From NCBI GenBank assembly GCA_009823395.1, contig CM020509.1, forward strand, positions 6,632,001-6,696,000: a DNA stretch of 64,000 bases, in the 5' to 3' direction. The stretch is from Thamnaconus septentrionalis (Eukaryota > Chordata > Actinopteri > Tetraodontiformes > Monacanthidae). Positions within the stretch are counted from its first letter, which is position 1, and each line of letters opens with the position of its first letter. The position numbers were made by a program, and so were the translations under genes. Positions 51,778-62,270 of this stretch are shown here, piece after piece. The notes beneath the pieces were generated by a model. The model was not told the origin of the DNA. It worked only from the letters and a program-made list of their open reading frames with translations, and did not search any database.

Positions 51778-52207
51778 TAGCTGAGTTTTCATTGTGCAAA
51801 ACCTACATATCGCAATAAAAAATTGGCAATGGAAACACCCTCACTTTGAAAAACCTCTCAAATATCGCTTGTGAGGTGGGTTTTCAGACATATGGATATA
51901 CAGTAGAGGTATATTGCAAAAGTATTGGTATTTACACGTACCGGACGTACCGGACCGACCAGTGAAAATGGCGCGTTTTCTTGGACGGAGGAGATGATAT
52001 TTTTCACAAGTAATCAAAGAGAAAAATAAAACATTCTTGATGGCAAACAACATTCAAATGTAGATTTAACGCAAAATGTTTTGTACCTCCATCCTCCTAA
52101 AAGTTGGGTCTCACAGGACGAGATTATACGAGAAGTACGGTTTACGCGCTTCACACCATTCAATGGAAACACCTGCAAGTGCGAAAACTGTAATGGAAAC
52201 ACAGCTA
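51778..52207. mobile_element. Non-autonomous TIR element (fish MITE-like), TA-flanked
   Basis: The ends are inverted: GCTGAGTTTTCATTG (51780 onward) against the reverse complement of the right end, GCTGTGTTTCCATTA (ending 52205), 13 of 15 identical. Both ends abut TA (51778-51779 and 52206-52207), which would fit a Tc1/mariner-type TA duplication. The motif AATGGAAACAC recurs inside in several copies (near 51829, 52161 and 52192), giving nested sub-terminal repeats. The interior includes GGTCTCACAGGACGAGATTATACGAGAAGTACGG, split here only for description; I have the impression this is common in fish repeats. There is no transposase frame. An alternative is a hAT-related MITE with less clear ends. 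Confidence 0.5.
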
Positions 52208-53387
52208 TAGTTTGTTGGCAGAATCCAAAGATCAAACACTACTGGACTGATCCATTGTAAGTCAGAGGATGTCTCATGAGCCAAGGAGGAGCCATTGTGT
52301 AGTTTTGTTTAGCATAAAGACCTGGATGTTGTCGTTTTTGTCACAGTTCTGTTAAATTGCCTCTGCCATGGCATTCCTTTTGTTTCCAAGGAAACTAAAT
52401 CCTATGAATGAATCTCAAGACATTTGGAGATGCCTGAAACCCGCAACAACAAATAGCGTGAAGCTGTGTGAATAAGGTTTGTAGCGAGGAGCTGCAGCTG
52501 TTTGGTGCTGAGCCTTACAAATTGGCCTTCGGGTTCTCAGAACAGTAAGATGCTCAACAGAGCGCCAAGCATTTCCCCCTCTCCTTCAAGGGCTTCAGAT
52601 ATTGAACTGGAGGTCTTTCCAAACAAAATAAAATAAATGTGCATGGGCCCTGAAGTGCTGTGACACAAAGGGCCGTGGTTTTTTACTCCAGGGTCGGCTT
52701 TCTAACAATTAGCTTTGTCTCGGAAGAAACGCAGCCCATCACCACCTCAGAGTCACGTCATCCACTTTACTTCTCTGACTGGCTATTTGTTGGGTCGTGG
52801 GGTGTTAGCTTTAATATGGTTTCACTCTTTTTCCCCACTTCTTTGGTATTTTTTTTTCCAACTTACTCGTTTAAAAAAAGAAGCCTTTGAGGATTTTTTA
52901 AATCCTGTTTTATGTCAATTTGGCTTACTTGCTTAAATACAAGCTCTCCCCACTCCTTTGATTACTATTTGTATGTGTTTGTGAAGATAAACGAAGCAGT
53001 GGTTTTTGTTGTGAGGCTTACAAGCTTAATCCATATTTGCGGTATTTTTCTGCCGAAAAAACAACTTTAAACCAAGTATTACTCTAAACGCTTGCTGGTG
53101 CGGAGGGGCTTCTGAAATGCACACTGTTGTCACTATACAGCTGGAGAGTCAGCCAAACATTTACATCCAGTAATTGAATGATTATTGTTTTGTTCTGTTT
53201 TTTCTCTAAATGTTACTGAATATCCAGCAGCAACATCAGAGCGTCCTTTTAACTACAGACGGATTAAGAGACAAACAATGCTTAGGAAAAAGAAATTGTA
53301 ACTGATGTGTGAGAAATTTGTAAAATAAAGCAGCATTTTCCCTTTTCATGCTACACATTTAGCCATCTCTTGTTACTTGTTTTTGAT

Positions 53388-53518
<131 letters not shown>

Positions 53519-53945
53519 GCAAAACTTGAGTAAAACATTTGTAACTGAATGTAAACCTCATGCTAATGAGAAATCAAACACGCCTTATAAATGATGAAGT
53601 CAGTATTTACACATGCTGAACCCATGCTTAAATAGTCATGTACTCATAAGCTGTTACTACAATGTAGATAAAACTCCATTGCAATTTATTGAAGTCCATA
53701 CTTAAACATGTAGACGTTTGTGTGAGTCTTAATTTTTGGATGCTTTTAAAACTCCAAAAAGTAGCCTAGATCGAACTCTTCATTTTGGGATACCTTTTAA
53801 TCTTTAAGGGACGGTTGGCAACTCTAGTTGTACCTTGTATCGCGAAGGTTAAATAACAGTGATCAACTGTAGTGCTCGTTTTCCAAAATCCCTACAGCTC
53901 ATTTTCAAGATGTGTGGATGATGCTGAGGCAGGGGCACTGACTGG

Positions 53946-53972
53946 AGTGTGTGTGTGTGTGTGTGTGTGTGA
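53946..53972 (+). repeat. (GT)n microsatellite
   Basis: About 13 GT units, 430 bp after the (GT)61 tract. Confidence 0.93.
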
Positions 53973-55289
53973 GTGAAACCTTAAAGTATCCTGATTCAGG
54001 TTTTCATTGACTGGGCGGCTCTGAGAAGACATGCTTATCTCAGACTCTCAGGGCGCCCGTGTTAATCCTGGGAAAAGATGACATCAAATGGAAGCAGAGC
54101 GAGGGATTATCGGGTGTGTTGTGGAGCATCAACAACTTGAGATCTGAGAAGTTGGATAGAAAGAAAGGAATTCTCCTCAGGTGCAAGTGGAATAACCCCC
54201 AGAAAGACTTTGGAGTGAAATGAGGATAAAAAGCGAGACCGCTGTATGAATGAAACATGACAAAAACATAAGAAATCTTCCCAAATCAGACTGTGCCATC
54301 AATTTTAATCAGACCAGTGCGGGCAGCTGAATTGGAGACTGGTTTTCCCACTCTCACCAGTCCTTGCCTAATTCAAACACTCCTAATGCCTCTAAGCCCC
54401 AGAGCAAGGAAGATACCAGCTTCTTGAGAGCATTCCCTGTGAAACAGCCTTTTCTTATTTCACATCAGTCTTTTAGCTCAAGCTCAGATTTCCTGCCTGT
54501 TTACTGGAAAGTCTGTGTTGAATTATAAAGCTGTAGTTCTTTTGTTTGTTTTGTTGTGGTTTGGTTTGGTTTTACCTGCTTTTAGGTAATTGTCCTGGGT
54601 GAATTCTTACTAGGAAGTGAAAATAAATTTGGGAAAATAATAAAATCTATAAATAATTTTTTTTTCTGCCTTTCCAATGAATTAATTTAAGAGAATCCCT
54701 CAAAAAATCTTTCTTTTTTAAAATAGCGGCGTTCCATTTCATCATCCAGACCGTCATCACAGCTAAGAAGCTGCTAACAACATACCGCTATAGCAGATCC
54801 ACTGACCTGAAACATTCTCTTCACTAATTACATCCTGCTGGCCGTACGCTAGGTTTGGTTGACGCAGCGCAGGCAGCCTATTAATACCGACCAGTGGGTG
54901 TTAACCCACCAAATAGAAACAGGTGGACATGGGGGGGCTCACCTATCGATCCACCAGCGAGTTATTCTGCTCTCAAACAGGAAACCAGGTGCATGTCAGC
55001 CTGCTTTCCCGGGAAAGGTGTTCACCAGCCGGGTCGGTGGTAATCGGGTTAAATTACCGCGTCAACAGCTCATTGATTTTTACAAAAGGCACAGAGGGCG
55101 GACACGGAAAAGTCAGTCAAATACTTCCTGGTGCTCCTGTTGTCCCACCGTGTACCTGTTTGCTCACTAAGCGGCGTGAAGGGAGTAGCAACGGGTGCAT
55201 TCGCCCAGCACGCCGTTAGCTACGCCCCCTCAGCTGCTTGTTCGCGCAAACGTCTCGTGGATGGCAGTAGCACAATTCATTTTGTAACT

Positions 55290-55418
55290 ATGGCAGATGG
55301 GACTCGGGCACTTGCAGAAAGCGAAGGGGACCAGCCCAGTACTGCCAATATTGATCATGCCGCTGTCCGAGTTTTAGCTTTTAATATAGTCCATAAGTTT
55401 ATTCTGGGCAATCATTGA
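55290..55418 (+). CDS. Candidate short ORF (42 codons), unrecognised; possible transposon or small-gene first exon
   Basis: The ATG at 55290 has a strong initiation context (A at -3, G at +4) and follows about 400 bp of CpG-rich sequence. The frame begins MADGTRALAESEGDQPSTAN and ends at a TGA (55416-55418). The acidic, A/E-rich N-terminus preceded by a GC-rich leader resembles the start of many fish transposon or domesticated-transposase proteins, but I cannot assign a family. Upstream the same frame is open to 55131. No strong GT donor lies inside, so its connection to the terminal-exon-like frame at 55559-55683 is unproven. Confidence 0.18.
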   Translation: MADGTRALAESEGDQPSTANIDHAAVRVLAFNIVHKFILGNH

Positions 55419-55558
55419 GAGGCAGAAGTTTTGTAACTTGTCTGTTTGTGTTTTTGTACCATGTTTGAAATCATTCCAGCCTTTATCTGCCTCTTTCTTC
55501 TGTATATTTCGACTCTTTATCATTTTATTATATCACTCATGGCTGTTTTTACCTGCAG

Positions 55559-55683
55559 AGGCAGACGGACGTAGCAACATTCCCCTGAATGACATCTCCC
55601 AGTGTGCCAGTGTAAACCTAGCGGGGTTTGTTCCTCTGCGCTGTGCATACACGGATCAAAAGCAGCGGCGCTGGTCTGTTTAG
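55559..55683 (+). CDS. Candidate terminal exon followed by poly(A) signals
   Basis: A pyrimidine-rich acceptor (GGCTGTTTTTACCTGCAG, ending 55558) precedes an open frame. It reads ADGRSNIPLNDISQCASVNL and continues through LRCAYTDQKQRRWSV to a TAG at 55681-55683. AATAAA hexamers follow at 55707-55712 and 55732-55737. Acceptor, open frame, stop and twin poly(A) signals in this order are what a last coding exon looks like. About 0.7 kb upstream lies a CpG-rich leader and a strong-context ATG (55290). It may be a small unannotated gene or part of a decayed transposon. No family is recognised, and no intervening donor was identified. Confidence 0.22.
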
Positions 55684-55706
55684 AATAAGAGTCTTTTGTA
55701 GCTGAA

Positions 55707-55737
55707 AATAAAGCTACATTTCACTGGTGGGAATAAA
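55707..55737 (+). other. Two AATAAA poly(A)-signal hexamers
   Basis: AATAAA occurs at 55707-55712 and 55732-55737, 24 and 49 bp past the stop of the terminal-exon-like frame. A GT-containing stretch (GTGCGTCATATCTGCTGG) follows. In this AT-rich genome AATAAA is frequent, so only the position relative to the open frame makes it noteworthy. Confidence 0.3.
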
Positions 55738-56142
55738 TCAGTGCGTCATATCTGCTGGAGCTGGTCAGACGTTCCAGGGAATTGAAATTTCTTTATTGCA
55801 GTTTTTGCTTTGTTTCTTGTTATTTGTTACCAAACTGATTGAGGACAATATGGATAAGAAAATTAACAACAGCAAAAGAAAACATTCAACCAGCGAATCA
55901 GATAGTTGTTTTTTAATTATTTTTCACAAATCGTATTTGACATTTGACATTGTGCACACTTGTTGCTCAGCTGTTGGGGAGAAACCCGAGCGTGCTCTCA
56001 CATTCACATTGCTTTGCTGAGCACTTGTAAATCATACCTTCTCAGTGTCAGGGTGACCTGGTAATTAAGGAGATGATCCTGCCGCTCGGAGCCCAGGTCC
56101 AGCCCCCTCTGATTGCAGCCTGCTGAAGAGTCCTTGTGCTAA

Positions 56143-56163
56143 TAATGTCAGGAGCTGACATTA
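56143..56163. repeat. 9-bp perfect hairpin, 3-nt loop
   Basis: TAATGTCAG, loop GAG, CTGACATTA. It lies inside a CNE-like stretch (55990-56200). Confidence 0.6.
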
Positions 56164-56213
56164 CAGCCTGACCCCTGAATGTGAGAGCTGACTCTCTGCA
56201 CGTCTATAAATAC

Positions 56214-56240
56214 AAAAAAAAGAAAGAAAGAAAGAAAAGA
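56214..56240 (+). repeat. A-rich (GAAA)n repeat
   Basis: A-run followed by about five AGAA units. Confidence 0.85.
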
Positions 56241-58776
56241 AGAGGCTCTGCTTTTTACCACGAATGCAAGATTTTATTATCCGGGAGATAAAAATGTCTC
56301 TTAATGGTCCTCTCTAGAAAGTGCACATAATTAAATTGACTACAGCAGCAATAGCAAAAAAAAAAAAAAAAAATAGTTAACTTTGCTTATTTGCTAGTGT
56401 GGATATATTCTCCTTTTGCTCTCTTAGAAATTGGAACAGACTTTTTGTCCACTTTGGTCTAATCAACTGCCTTTGGCTGAACAATGGACTGATTTGCGTT
56501 ACGTTTTGATGTCCCACTTCTTTAGACGAACATGTATATTTATTCATGCTAAGCATGCAACTAGCCACAGTGGTCCAGTTGAAAATGCCCACGGTTTGGG
56601 CATCATGACAGTAATCGGAAATAGGACGCCGTTCTTCATCATGTGAGCAGGAATGTAAACATCCAGGTTTCTCTGTGTGCACCGTTACGCACCGCAAGCC
56701 ACGCGTGACTTAAACCGAGGTGGAGATCATAACACGGGGCAGCAAATCCGTGTAAATCGGATGACGCCGGTGTGTCAAACTCAGAAAAGCTTCCTGTGAA
56801 AAAAGATGCTCGTTCACACGGGGGCAACGGAGGCAGAGAAATGGGCCAATGGCGTGACTGACCATGGCTTGATGCATCTTTCCAGCGTTGGCGCTGCGGG
56901 TGTGAGTGTTTACATACAAAATAGTCTGAGCTAACGTTCATGTCATGCTGGGCTTCTGACTTTAGGGCCTCCCTTTCACACCCCGCACCCCAACTCCCCA
57001 CAAAAAAGAAAGAAAAACTAGCCTCTGTGTAAAACTGACCAAATGTCGCTTTGGTGACCCCCAGAGGAATTCATTGGAACTGTTTGTTAAACGAGAAAGA
57101 CGAAAAGGTTGTTTTATTTAAAGACGAACACCGGATTGCATTCCACCGGCCTGATCATTCGTTCCAGATGTGACTTTGCCTCGTCGGCCCCCTCTACCTG
57201 CTGTACAGCATCCCACAGCACCCAGACTTGTACGTAAATGCCCATGAAGGATTGGGACCTGGCTGCATGTCTGTTCATGTCTCAAGTATCAAAATATTAA
57301 TAAAATAGAATAGAAAAAAACAGGAGGGAAAAACAGAAACAATATACTAAATTTTGGGGTTTATTTTTTCATTTCATGTGATGTTTTGTACAACTTTGGG
57401 TACTTAAAGGTTAAAGGTGGAGAGAGAAATCCGCCGACAAGTTGATGTCATAAGGCAGGAGAGCGGCGTGTTTACCTCATCAGGCAGACAACCGAGTGAA
57501 GAGCATAAACAAAATGAAATGAATGAATGAGCGAGTGGGGTTATCGCGTGACCGGTGACCCCGTGGTAATGACACTCCCCGCCTTCCCACCTGCAGCCTT
57601 CCACTTTTCATATTCCTCTCCCCCACTATCAGCAAAGAGAAAGGCAGCGTGCACATACATAGAGTTCTTACTGTTCCTGGAGTTGGATTTTCTCCAGGCA
57701 CAGTTATCTTCCTGTCACAGTCATTCCACCCTCAGTGGGACGGATGTGAATTGCCTCGGCACGAGGGCTTCCTTCCCCTGCCGCTCCCCCGACCGGCCAT
57801 TGGTTGCTGATCTCGAGTCTATCAGGAAATCAGCCCCGGGCTTAACTTGCATTATCAGCCCGCTTGATCGAATCTCTTTCTTGCAGATTGCCACAAAAAT
57901 GTCTGGCGGGTGACTTCTGGAACCTGCCAGTGACTGGAGATTTGGAGATTTTGACTGTGAATAACAGGCTGGGAGGAGAAAAACACAAGCCTCTCATGAG
58001 CGGATTTTTAAAAGGGTAACTTTTTTATGAAGAATCCTCGATAAAGTAATTGGATTAAAAGTGCATTTTACAACAAGTGCATCACATCAAGATAACAATA
58101 AATAGGATGTAGTTGCTTTGGGCCTGTTTTACTGCAAATTCTTGATCCCACATAAAGTTTGGAGCTCCTAAATAAATTTAGGGCTTAATTTGGGCTGCCA
58201 ATTTAGCAAAGGGATGGACTTTGTTGCCGTTGCTGTTTGACAAGTAATTTCATATTGCCTTAGATTTTAGATGATCAAGGTTTGCCTTTAATCACTCCGA
58301 ACATTGAGCGGTTTTGAGAACGAGATGCGATGCTTTTGAAGGGAAGCGCGCAAAACAACAGGCGTGTCATTAGCATTAACGCGGCCTCTTGTTACGCGCT
58401 GGCGTTGCTTGTCTTGAAGTGCATGGAAATGTGCTAAAAGCCATCGAGGGTGGACGAGGGGACCCTCTTTGATATCAAAGGCCGTCAGAAGTTTGGTCTG
58501 AGATGTTAATCTGTCTGTAAGTAGCCATTTACAGAGTACAAAGACAAAACCATCGGCGCCAGTGTTTGGTGGCCAAACTTCCATCTTGCACGGGGGGTGG
58601 AGGGAGGTGGGGGACTAATGATGCCATTATGTGGCGTAACCAAACAGCGGAACAGTGTGATATGTTGTAATTTCCCAGCCAAGACCTCTGTTAAAACCCA
58701 TTTTCATAAAAGAAGCAGGCAGCTTCACTTGTTAGGGAAAGAACAAGATTTCTCTACTTAGGAGGAGACCAGGATA

Positions 58777-58841
58777 GTGTGTGCGTGTGCGTGTGTGTGT
58801 GTGTGTGTGCGTGTGCGTGTACGTGTGCGTGCACGCGCACG
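58777..58841 (+). repeat. (GT)n/(GCGTGT)n mixed purine-pyrimidine tract
   Basis: Alternating GT with GCGTGT variants, ending in GCACGCGCACG. It explains the 'RARTRTRT' and 'THTHAHAH' tail of the long minus-strand frame 58758-59345. Confidence 0.93.
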
Positions 58842-60086
58842 GCATTGTCCCCTCGGCCCTCGCGCCGTTTCTATTTCCATGCTACGGCTTGTTTCTGTCT
58901 GGCCGTCGAGCCAAGGTATTACCTCCCTTCTTGCGCCGAGCTCCTGCACACATGACAGTTCATTTTCCGCATGATCTCCCAAAAGTCGATAAGATCTTGT
59001 AAAGACGAATCCGCGGTAGCAGTGGCTAACTGATGCGGTTTGGCGGGGAGGTTTGGGGAGTGGAGGGAAGGGGGTATGGGGGGACACACCATTAATCATG
59101 CTCTCTGGGGGAGAGGGGGCGGGGCTGAGCCTGGGCTGCAAGTCTTCATGCATTAATAAAGGCAGCAGATGATCTATGAATGAATTCACAGCTGGCAGCG
59201 GCGTCGTTAGCCGCGGCTCTGCGAGGTCTAAATCGCCGGCTCGCGTCGAGAGAGCCGGTGTGGCGATTCCAGCAGGCAGACGGCACACAATTTCAGTGGG
59301 TGTCTGCCTGCTCGGTGACAATGCAAAGGGTCTGGTTGACCACACGAGGATTCAACAACAAAAAACAAGTAGACATTCCAGTGGCAGGAAGATTCAGCTT
59401 TGTTGCTGTGAATGTGTGGGCCTATTAGTTCCCCGAGGCTCAGCGCAATCAAAAAGATTATGTAGAAACTCTGGTGTAACTTTACCTTTGAGCCAGCCTT
59501 TATGTGCAACATAAATAACAACTATAAAAATGCTTCTTCTTTTTTTGTACACTGGGAAAAAAAGCAAACAACCCAAAGAGAACACCATTAAAAAGAAATG
59601 CCCGCGAACCATCAGAAGGATAAACAGAGCACACTTGAGTGTGTCTACGGTGCCCTCCCTCCCCAACAAGGCTCCCTGACATCGCGATAATTGCGGATTT
59701 CACTCAAACCCGTCCCTCTTTTGTGTTTCTGTTCTTCTCATTGCTTAGAACAGGTTTCCCTAATCCTCTCTGACAACATCCACCCCACCACCGCCCCAAA
59801 CAAAGATCACAAACACTAGTGATCGCAGGTTTAAAAGGCAGGAACTGTGCATCTAAACCCAATTTTAAGAAGAAGCTGCAGAGGACGGTTTCCACCGGTG
59901 TGATGCATGTTTCAGACGTTGTTTGAGTTGTACTTTTAAGTAATCGTTGAGAGAGAAAAAAGATTGATTCCCAGACTCTGAGAGACATATTTCAATATCA
60001 CTATTAACGTATAATTAGGCTGTTCAAATCATGCAGAAAGCTAGTAGGTAATTGGGGTTATTGCCGATACCATCTTTGCCGCTGGA

Positions 60087-60114
60087 GGTTGGTGGTTTGT
60101 GGTTGGTGGTTTGT
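60087..60114 (+). repeat. Tandem 14-mer x2
   Basis: GGTTGGTGGTTTGT occurs twice head to tail. Confidence 0.88.
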
Positions 60115-60318
60115 CCTCAGCGGACTGAGGCTCCATTCAGGCTGAATCCAGACGTGTGTTAAAACTGCAGCGTGTTTGCGTGGACGTGTTCCATCGACAG
60201 GGACCCGTCTGGTGACTTCAGGTTGCTTCGTTTGCCGTTGCTCTGTTGCTTCGTTCTTTCTGAATCAGAAACTTATCTCAGACAAGATTTTCTTCTTGTG
60301 CTTCCATATCGTCTCTGT

Positions 60319-60336
60319 CCATTGAAGCTTCAATGG
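60319..60336. repeat. Perfect 18-bp palindrome
   Basis: CCATTGAAGCTTCAATGG is self-complementary and centred on AAGCTT. It sits at the edge of the repeat-like block 60340-60752. Confidence 0.8.
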
Positions 60337-60339
60337 AGG

Positions 60340-60752
60340 CACATATTGTTTATTGCCACTGCAGTGAAACTAGACGGTCATTGGGTAAAAGCTGCGTTTA
60401 GTCCCGCCCCCGGACGCCCAGCTTCTCTGGGAGTCTATGGAGGAGCGCGTGAACCTGTGTGCTGGGATTCCGCGTTGTGATTGGATAGTGCAAAAAACCC
60501 ATTTTGATTGACAGTTCTCCGGAAATACACACAGGCGGCGGAACTGTTTGCCCTTTAAAGACAAGAATACCTGTTGACACATTCACAAAAGCTGCTCCAT
60601 GTATTCAGCGGTGTGCGGCTGTAGTGCGGAGGAGGAGTGCGATCCAAGGCCGCACCGCCTCTTTCATCCCAGATACTCTTATTTGTTGCGAGGGCCTGCG
60701 ATCTCTTCAAGTTCCACTTGAAGAGATCGCAGCTCATCATGTGGCGCCAGTG
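60340..60752 (+). other. Repeat-like, GC-rich block of unknown family
   Basis: The block contains CCCGCCCCCGGACGCCCAGC, a TCTATGGAGGAGCGCG stretch, GTGATTGGATAGTGC and TTGATTGACAG (CCAAT-type motifs). It ends in a perfect 17-bp hairpin and a GTAAGTG donor-like sequence (60753). Several of these strings look like the leader of an interspersed fish repeat or a retro-copied promoter. No transposase or RT frame is visible. An 18-bp perfect palindrome with a HindIII site lies just upstream (60319-60336). Confidence 0.25.
60696..60732. repeat. Perfect 17-bp hairpin, 3-nt loop
   Basis: CTGCGATCTCTTCAAGT (60696-60712), loop TCC, then its exact reverse complement (60716-60732). The chance of such a perfect hairpin in 64 kb is very small. 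No T-run follows, and on its own it is too short for a pre-miRNA. Confidence 0.85.
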
Positions 60753-61020
60753 GTAAGTGCAAATTGAAAGGATTCATTTTTCACCTGATGTTAGATTTTA
60801 ATAAGTTCTCCATTTCAAAAAAAAAAATCAGATGAACAGCTTTCAGATTGTCAAAGGCATCTCTGATTTGAAATGGTGCACTGATTGGCTGAGAGGAGTC
60901 GAGCCCTGCGACCCGCTGCGCCTCTGACTCAGCAGAGTTGAAGTTTTTTAGGTGAGTCACCAGGCGGCTGCATAACTATCAAGCTGACACGTGAATGCAG
61001 TGCATAATTAAAGGCAGCTC

Positions 61021-61540
61021 CATTTTCCAATTGTTTGTTGCGCCGTCGCCATTTGCTCGGATGGCCTCGTTCCATTTAGCATACAGCATAACTTCCTGCG
61101 CGGTGTCTCGCGAGCCCAAAGTTGGCAGGCGAGGCAAGGAGCCGGGATAAATAATTCATTGCTTATTTTCGCTACATTTTCTCCACTGTAAGTACATCTC
61201 AGATTTAATCACCGCCTCCGTAACGCTGCTCGGAGTAAAATGAAATGTTTACAGCCTCTACGTTGGGTCTGATCTGCCGGCTCTGGAGCGGCCTCGCGAA
61301 TTGGGAGCAACAATTCTCGGCGGCGTTGAGGATAAACAAGATGTCGAGGCAAGCGGTAGCAGTCGGTAGCAGTCGGTAGCAGCGCGGCGGGCATTGTTAG
61401 ATCCCAGAACAGAGCGACTGCGTCGTCTCCGACACTGACGGCGAGTGACGTGCCGTGAGTGACTTTCTGTAAACAAGAGTCGCGCTAGCGCAATGGATTT
61501 GATTCGCGGTACGAGATAACGGCGGCTTTGCGGAGCATAA
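61021..61540. promoter_or_regulatory. CpG-rich, promoter-like block
   Basis: About 45-50 CpG dinucleotides were counted by eye in 520 bp at roughly 50% GC, far above the flanks. The block contains TGTCTCGCGAGCC near 61105, close to the TCTCGCGAGA element found in many vertebrate housekeeping promoters. It also has GCCATTTG near 61048 and a GTAAGTA at 61188 that could act as a splice donor. No TATA box is evident. It lies 0.7-1.2 kb upstream of the signal-peptide-like exon candidate at 62202. A CpG-rich promoter is the simplest reading, but a CpG-rich enhancer or unmethylated CNE is equally compatible with the sequence. Confidence 0.4.
61355..61382 (+). repeat. Tandem 10-mer GGTAGCAGTC x3
   Basis: Three consecutive copies, the last partial, inside the CpG-rich block at 61.0-61.5 kb. 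Confidence 0.9.
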
Positions 61541-61890
61541 ACAGATATCACAATTTTTTTTTTTTCTTAAGAAAAAGCACATGATTTGATTGTCATGCCG
61601 TGCATCTGTTTGTCAGAGATGAATAACGTTGTTAATCTCATGTTACAACAAACAGCCACGCTCGCTGCCGCGTCCCAGAGAGTTGTGCTTTTTTTTCTCC
61701 GTGTTTCTTAACAAGGGAGCGTCTGTCATATAATAGGAGCCGTTAGCGTAAGCGGAGACGACGTGCGCGCAGACGCATTTTTGAACTGATCTGTTTCCTC
61801 TGTCACTGCAGTCGCGATTGAAGAATGTTCGTAAACAAGCACGTGAGGCCACGGGATGCAGAAATGAACTCGGCGCCAGATATCGGAATC

Positions 61891-61950
61891 CTTCTAACCA
61901 CCCAAAGTTTGTTTGACTTCCTCCTTCCTGATAGGTTGGGTGATTAGAAG
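61891..61950. repeat. 15-bp inverted repeat (1 mismatch), 30-nt loop
   Basis: CTTCTAACCACCCAA (61891-61905) pairs with TTGGGTGATTAGAAG (61936-61950), one mismatch. The arms contain ACCACCCAA/TTGGGTGAT, GLI-like in part. Confidence 0.7.
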
Positions 61951-62201
61951 TGACTTGCTGCAAAGCATCACAATACTGATGCTACCACATGTTCTTGAAC
62001 ACAAAGTTACACTTCCATTATTTTCAAGGAAATGTTTGTGTTCGACGTTGTTCCGGCGTCTGGACCGAGATCTTTAAAAAAAGAAATCTCTTTATTTATT
62101 TTTTTTCAAGTAGCCCTTTATATGGATATGAGAACACACTCTTGTGTAATTGTCTAATATATCCCATTGCGACAGCACAGTTAGGACCATTTACATCACT
62201 G

Positions 62202-62270
62202 ATGCGTTCCATACGGTGGCTGCTGTTGCCTCTAATTTGTCTCGCGATGGCAGGGAGCCCAGTTATTCCA
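62202..62270 (+). CDS. Candidate first coding exon with signal peptide (unrecognised secreted or membrane protein)
   Basis: From the ATG at 62202 the frame reads MRSIRWLLLPLICLAMAGSP and stays open to 62270. It is followed at once by GTGAGT, a strong splice donor, so the exon would end in phase 0 after 23 codons. The residues form a textbook signal peptide: basic start (R2, R5), an 11-12 residue hydrophobic core (WLLLPLICLAMA), then a small-residue cleavage region (A-M-A/G-S). The start context (CTG before ATG) is poor. The frame stays open past the donor to 62378, so the donor is not forced by a stop. A CpG-rich block lies 0.7 kb upstream and a possible next exon lies at 63743, also phase 0. 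A chance match is quite possible, and I do not recognise the protein. Confidence 0.2.

Larger units (their letters stand above)
55738..60318. other. Non-coding region
   Basis: 55990-56200 is CNE-like (GACCTGGTAATTAAGG, hairpin at 56143). The 195-codon minus frame 58758-59345 runs into the GT tract and is judged spurious. No gene is seen. Confidence 0.5.

Noticed and set aside
58758..59345. 195-codon minus-strand frame
   Set aside because: Its C-terminal part is a translation of the GT/GCGTGT tract and the rest lacks any domain. GC-rich composition explains its length.
60600..60722. Short frame MYSAVCGC...HRLFH resembling a THAP zinc finger start
   Set aside because: Only a C-x-C and an HRLFH string fit. 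The frame ends after 40 codons and lacks the later C-x2-H and AVPTIF-type motifs.
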